This document shows positions 6,256-9,183 of a DNA stretch of 9,183 nucleotides, one piece after another. The position numbers were made by a program, and so were the translations under genes. This DNA is from CAZGMN01 sp964645765 (GTDB lineage Bacteria > Acidobacteriota > Aminicenantia > Aminicenantales > Aminicenantaceae), in the NCBI GenBank assembly GCA_964645765.1, contig CAZYBE010000065.1:1-9183 (forward strand), given 5' to 3'. The notes beneath the pieces were generated by a model that was not told the origin of the DNA, searched no databases, and saw only the letters and a program-made list of their open reading frames with translations. Every line of letters starts with the position of its first letter. Position 1 is the stretch's first letter.

Positions 6256-7284
6256 TCAGGATGAATGGCTGATATAGACATTCTCGAATTTGGTGATGGC
6301 TTGTTCGTCACCCAGAACAAGAAGTATATCATCCGTTTCTATTTTTATTTCAGGAGAAGGATTGAAGACAATGTCTTCACCCGGCTTTTTCACAGCCACG
6401 ACGATGACATTGACTGTCTTGCGAATATCGCTTTCTCTCAAATTGCGGTCAACAATTTTCGATTCTTTTTTGACCACAAGCTCCTCCATGTACAGGGACA
6501 ATTCTTTCCGTCTGATGATAAGGTCCATAAAATCGACAAGAGTGGGCCGAATCAATCCCTGAGCAATCTTCAAGCCGCTTAACTTGTAAGGGCTGACAGC
6601 TTTATTTGCCCCAACCTGGAGAATTTTTCTCTCAGCTTCCTCATCCATGGCTTTGGAGAGGATGAAGGCCGACGGGTTGATCGATCTGGCTGTTAAGACG
6701 AGGTAAAGATTGTCGGCGTCAGAAGAGAGAAGGGCGGCCAGGGCTTTGGCTTTTTTTAAGCCAGCCTGGATAAGTATTTCTTCCTGAGTGGCATCGCCCT
6801 TGATCAGAAGGCACTCGTCACTTTCCTTGAGCTCGGCTAGCTTGTTTTCGTCGTTATCGATGACAACAAAGGACAGTTTTTCCTCCTGCAGCCTTTCTCT
6901 TACGACCTTCCCCATCCGGCCGTGACCGCAAATGATGTAATGGTCCTTAAGGCTTTGTAGTTTTTTTTCCATTTTTCTTCTCCGCCAGAATTTATTGATT
7001 CCTCCCTCATAGACCATCTCGGCGACTTTGGTGAAGGAGAAAAGAGCCACGCCCACTCCGCCCAGAATGACGAAGATAGTAAATACCTGGCCTTGCGGGG
7101 AGAGTTGTTTGACTTCCTTAAAGCCAACAGTAAAGATAGTGATGATGGTCATGTAGAGGCAGTCAAGGAGTGACCATCCTTCAATATACTGGTAACCGGC
7201 TGTGCCGATTAAGATCATAAGCAGGAGAAGCAAAAAGGGTTTCCACATTCTCCTTAATTTTACACTAATTAATTTCGGGGACAC
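6256..7284 (-). CDS. Two-TM potassium channel with RCK (TrkA-N/TrkA-C) domain, MthK-like
   Basis: Predicted 342-residue inner-membrane ion channel. TM1 is about 16-32 (PFLLLLLMILIGTAGYQY), the pore helix about 38-51, the filter TVGFKEV (52-58) and TM2 about 67-91. The RCK domain follows: TrkA-N begins HYIICGHGRMGKVV, with Rossmann glycines 120, 122 and 125 and the acidic VIDND (141-145) for nucleotide; TrkA-C spans about 255-335. Canonical filters read TVGYGD; here Phe replaces Tyr and Lys-Glu replaces Gly-Asp. The start is unsettled. GTG at 7284 has no SD. ATG at 7248 (residue 13) has AAGGAG only one base away. ATT at 7308 sits seven bases after a strong GGAGG. An internal ATG at 6972 could start a free RCK subunit. 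The product probably gates K+ flux by ligand binding; whether its link to the M16 genes is functional is unknown. Confidence 0.87.
   Translation of the reverse strand: MSPKLISVKLRRMWKPFLLLLLMILIGTAGYQYIEGWSLLDCLYMTIITIFTVGFKEVKQLSPQGQVFTIFVILGGVGVALFSFTKVAEMVYEGGINKFWRRRKMEKKLQSLKDHYIICGHGRMGKVVRERLQEEKLSFVVIDNDENKLAELKESDECLLIKGDATQEEILIQAGLKKAKALAALLSSDADNLYLVLTARSINPSAFILSKAMDEEAERKILQVGANKAVSPYKLSGLKIAQGLIRPTLVDFMDLIIRRKELSLYMEELVVKKESKIVDRNLRESDIRKTVNVIVVAVKKPGEDIVFNPSPEIKIETDDILLVLGDEQAITKFENVYISHSS
6970..6983 (-). promoter_or_regulatory. Internal SD plus ATG for a free RCK subunit
   Basis: On the minus strand GGAG (6983-6980) is followed by seven bases (AAGAAAA) and an in-frame ATG (6972-6970), residue 105 of the channel. 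Initiation here would give a soluble 238-residue RCK protein beginning MEKKLQSLKDHYIICG. MthK makes exactly such a product from Met107. The purine-rich stretch also encodes RRRK, so it may be only a codon effect. Confidence 0.4.
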
Positions 7285-7297
7285 AATACTTAATTTT
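7253..7297. repeat. 9-bp direct repeat bracketing a REP-like core at the channel's 5' end
   Basis: On the minus strand AAAATTAAG occurs at 7297-7289 and again at 7261-7253, a 36-base period. Between them lies GTGTCCCC (7284-7277), whose complement GGACACAA recurs at 2265. AATTAA (7267-7272) and TTAATT (7290-7295) form an inverted repeat around this core. The layout is that of a small insertion with a target duplication, or a REP-type palindrome; with AT-rich arms it could also be chance. It encodes residues 1-8 of the channel as annotated. Confidence 0.35.
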
Positions 7298-7308
7298 TGA
7301 GAATAAAT

Positions 7309-7322
7309 GGAATAGCCTCCTT
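7309..7322 (-). promoter_or_regulatory. Strong Shine-Dalgarno upstream of the channel gene, facing ATT
   Basis: The minus strand carries AAGGAGG here (GGAGG at 7320-7316), the best SD in the window. Seven bases later, at 7308, is ATT, in frame with the channel and with no stop before the GTG at 7284. No ATG, GTG or TTG lies within normal SD distance. Confidence 0.6.
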
Positions 7323-7365
7323 TTTTGTGATAAAATTTTTGTATTAAAAAATTTGGAAAAAAAGA

Positions 7366-8832
7366 ATGAAGAAAATGAAGGATCGCCCGCTGGCGAAAAT
7401 CCTGGTTGTGGATGATGAAGAAAACATCCGCAAGTCCCTCAAAATGATTCTGGAGTATGAGGGCTACAGCTTCCTTGAAGCAGAGGATGGGGAAGAGGCT
7501 CTTGATGTTGTGGAGGAGACGGTTGGATTGGATTTAGTCCTTCTGGATATAAAGCTTCCCGGAAGGGATGGGCTCGAAGTCCTGGCAGAGATGAAGAAAA
7601 GGCCATATTCGCCCGAGGTCATCATGATCTCTGGCCATGGAACGATCAAGACAGCGGTGGAAGCGACAAAGCTTGGAGCTTTTGATTTTCTGGAAAAGCC
7701 TCTGCAGAGGGAGAGAGTCCTGCTCAGCATTCGCAACGCTTTGAACCAGAACAAGCTGCGCAGAGAATGTCTGGACTTGAGAAAGAGGGCTGAGAAGAGG
7801 TATGAGCTGATAGGGAATCATTCCTTGATGAAGAAGCTCTGGAAGGAGATATTAAAGACCTCCCCGACAAACGCCACGGTTCTCATCTACGGCGAAAGCG
7901 GCACAGGCAAGGAGCTCATTGCCCGAGCCATCCATGACCACAGCTTGAGAACAAGGGAAAAGTTTATCCAGGTGAACTGCGCTGCCATCCCTGAAGAGCT
8001 GATCGAAAGCGAGCTTTTTGGCCATGAGAAAGGATCATTCACCGGAGCGACAGAAAGAAAGCTGGGCAAATTCGAGCTGGCAGATGGGGGCACGATTTTT
8101 CTTGATGAGATCGCTGACATGAGCCTGAAGACTCAATCCAAGGTGCTGAGAGTGCTTGAGGAAGGGGAGGTTCAAAGGGTCGGCTCGAGCAAAATCAGCA
8201 AGGTTGATGTCAGAGTCATAGCCGCCACTAATAAGAATTTAAAGGTGGAAAAAGAAGCGGGGAGATTCAGAGAAGACCTCTATTTCCGCCTGAACGTCAT
8301 TCCTCTTCATTCTCCTCCTTTGAGGGAAAAGAAGGAGGACATTCTGCTCCTGGTTGAGTACTTCAGCAGGAATTTTGCCGAGGAAAATAACTTTAAAGTC
8401 AAAAGCTTCTCCGCAGATGCCCTTCAAGCCATGATGAGATATTCCTGGAAAGGAAATGTTCGGGAGCTCAAGAACATGGTCGAAAGATTGATTATCATGG
8501 TTGAAGGAGATATAATTGAGGCAAAACATTTGCCCGAATACATGAGAGGCGAAGCACTTTTCGCTTTGCCTGATGCCAAGAAGATTAAGACGCTGAAAGA
8601 GTTCAGGGAAATAGCAGAGAGAGATTTCATCCTGGCCAAGCTCAAAGAGAACAACTGGAACATTTCTCAAACGGCGAGAGAGATTGACACTCCGCGCAGC
8701 AATCTTTATAAGAAACTCGAAAATTATGGAATAAAGATAAAGGCTGGAGTGGACGAGGCGGTTGCCCCTTCTTCTCCGAGAGGGGATGAAGGGGAGGAAA
8801 GTCCGGACTCCACAGGGCAGGATGGTCGCTAA
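7366..8832 (+). CDS. NtrC-family sigma-54-dependent response regulator
   Basis: Predicted 488-residue cytoplasmic activator. The receiver domain (11-125) has acidic Asp16/Asp17, phospho-acceptor Asp61 (LVLLDIKLPG), Ser89 and Lys111. The AAA+ domain (about 148-390) has Walker A GESGTGK (176-182), the sigma-54-contact loop GSFTGA (223-228, Ser where GAFTGA is usual), Walker B GGTIFLDE (241-248), sensor I AATN (286-289), arginine-finger region RFREDLYFR and sensor II GNVREL (363-368). The Fis-type helix-turn-helix is at about 433-455. Homologues normally end soon after LYKKLENYGI; here residues 460-488 are read from the 5' part of rnpB, giving a low-complexity acidic tail. The ATG at 7366 has a modest SD (GGAAAAAAAGA). 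No histidine kinase or sigma-54 promoter is visible, so partner and regulon are unknown. It is divergent from the channel gene across 81 AT-rich bases. Confidence 0.93.
   Translation: MKKMKDRPLAKILVVDDEENIRKSLKMILEYEGYSFLEAEDGEEALDVVEETVGLDLVLLDIKLPGRDGLEVLAEMKKRPYSPEVIMISGHGTIKTAVEATKLGAFDFLEKPLQRERVLLSIRNALNQNKLRRECLDLRKRAEKRYELIGNHSLMKKLWKEILKTSPTNATVLIYGESGTGKELIARAIHDHSLRTREKFIQVNCAAIPEELIESELFGHEKGSFTGATERKLGKFELADGGTIFLDEIADMSLKTQSKVLRVLEEGEVQRVGSSKISKVDVRVIAATNKNLKVEKEAGRFREDLYFRLNVIPLHSPPLREKKEDILLLVEYFSRNFAEENNFKVKSFSADALQAMMRYSWKGNVRELKNMVERLIIMVEGDIIEAKHLPEYMRGEALFALPDAKKIKTLKEFREIAERDFILAKLKENNWNISQTAREIDTPRSNLYKKLENYGIKIKAGVDEAVAPSSPRGDEGEESPDSTGQDGR
8684..8712 (+). promoter_or_regulatory. 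Sigma-70 promoter of rnpB, inside the regulator's HTH codons
   Basis: TTGACA (8684-8689) is a perfect -35. A 17-base spacer separates it from TATAAG (8707-8712), a five-of-six -10. Transcription would start near 8719, about 20 bases before the RNase P RNA P1 stem. The -35 lies in codons for Ile440-Asp441-Thr442 and the -10 in Tyr448-Lys449 of the response regulator. Confidence 0.72.
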
Positions 8833-9128
8833 CAGCGACTCCGGGCGACCGGAGGAAAGTGCCACAGAAAACACACCGCCCTGCGAGATTGGCGAAGCCG
8901 TTTTGCGGAGCAAGGGTGAAAAGGTGAGGTAAGAGCTCACCGTCCTGATGGTGACATCAGGAGCTTGGTAAACCCCATCCGGAGCAAGGCCAAAAAGGCC
9001 CATGGTGGGATGGCCCGTCCCGTGGGCGGGTAGGCCGCTTATCTCCCTGAGCAATCAGAGAGTTAGACAAATAACCGCCACCGCTTTACCAGCGGGGACA
9101 AAATTCGGCTTACGGTTCACTCCAGCCT
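8741..9128 (+). ncRNA. rnpB: RNase P RNA, bacterial type A
   Basis: RNA subunit of RNase P, the ribozyme that removes 5' leaders from pre-tRNA; about 388 nt, normal for type A. P1 is an 11-bp stem, AGGCTGGAGTG (8741-8751) with CACTCCAGCCT (9118-9128). P2 pairs GGCGGTT (8757-8763) with AACCGCC (9073-9079). P3 pairs CCCCTTC (8765-8771) with GAAGGGG (8788-8794) and is capped by a GAGA tetraloop. Conserved core sequences are present: GAGGAAAGTCCGGACTCC (8794-8811), the L15 element GGTAAACCCC (8967-8976) that pairs with tRNA CCA, GGAGCAAGGCCAAA (about 8981-8994), AGACAAAT (9064-9071), and ACAAAATTCGGCTTA (9098-9112), with P18 CCGCT/AGCGG (9081-9085/9091-9095) between. It overlaps the last 92 bases of the response-regulator frame on the same strand. 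Exact ends are inferred from P1. Confidence 0.97.
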
Positions 9129-9140
9129 CTTTTTTTCTTT
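9118..9140 (+). terminator. rnpB terminator (P1 3' strand plus U-tract)
   Basis: The 3' strand of P1 ends at 9128 and is followed at once by CTTTTTTTCTTT (T-run 9130-9136, then 9138-9140). No separate hairpin is seen in these bases, so the long-range P1 stem or the U-rich tract itself seems to end the transcript. The remaining 43 bases to the window end contain no assignable gene. Confidence 0.6.
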
Positions 9141-9183
9141 ATTTGACAAGAAGAATAAGAAAGAATCTACAAAACCTTGATGC

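Noticed and set aside
6234..6266. Direct repeat GGATGAAT (6234-6241 and 6259-6266) around the channel stop codon
   Set aside because: Eight bases, only two copies, in AT-rich sequence; no element or function can be tied to it.
8239..9054. 271-codon minus-strand open frame across the regulator's 3' end and rnpB
   Set aside because: It is antisense to a well-supported CDS and to a structured RNA, has no recognisable domain and has low-complexity composition. It is a shadow of the plus strand.
9143..9173. TTGACA at 9143-9148 as a promoter for a gene to the right
   Set aside because: No good -10 at 16-18 bases (TCTACA at 17; TACAAA only at 19). The window ends at 9183, so no target gene can be seen.

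Overview
The window reads as chromosomal DNA from a diderm bacterium. Supporting signs are a type A RNase P RNA, a lipoprotein signal with lipobox, several exported proteins, purine-rich Shine-Dalgarno sites and an NtrC-type sigma-54 activator. Codon use looks even across the window and base composition is intermediate. The gene mix (DUF1080/phospholipase B-like lipoprotein, DUF1028 protein, paired M16 peptidases, NtrC-like regulator) would fit Acidobacteriota or Aminicenantota-like lineages, but that placement is a guess. There is no phage, IS transposase, CRISPR array or tRNA.

Layout. Bases 1-63 hold an intrinsic terminator for a gene to the left. A plus-strand lipoprotein gene (118-2265) joins a DUF1080 sugar-hydrolase-like domain to a phospholipase B-like Ntn-hydrolase domain. 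After a terminator and a 202-base gap with possible RNA structure comes a plus-strand gene (2468-3463) for an exported DUF1028 protein with a TPR-like tail. It overlaps tail to tail by 32 bases with a minus-strand three-gene cluster, read right to left: an MthK-like two-TM potassium channel with an RCK domain (7284-6256), a zinc-binding M16 peptidase (6209-4830) and a second M16 protein that has lost the zinc site (4817-3432). An 81-base divergent spacer separates the channel from a plus-strand NtrC-family response regulator (7366-8832). The RNase P RNA gene rnpB (about 8741-9128) follows, with a P1 stem and U-tract at its end.

How the parts fit. The two M16 proteins carry complementary halves of an M16B active site (HLLEH in one, the R/Y pair in the other), so they probably act as a heterodimer in the cell envelope. 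The two plus-strand genes both encode exported Ntn-fold proteins.

The most unusual part is the right end. The response-regulator frame runs 92 bases into rnpB, and a near-consensus sigma-70 promoter for rnpB lies inside the codons of the regulator's DNA-recognition helix. A second point of interest is the channel gene: an internal ATG with a well-spaced SD sits exactly where MthK starts its free RCK subunit. The channel's own 5' end is also odd, with a strong SD that faces only an ATT codon and a short repeat-like sequence in the first codons.
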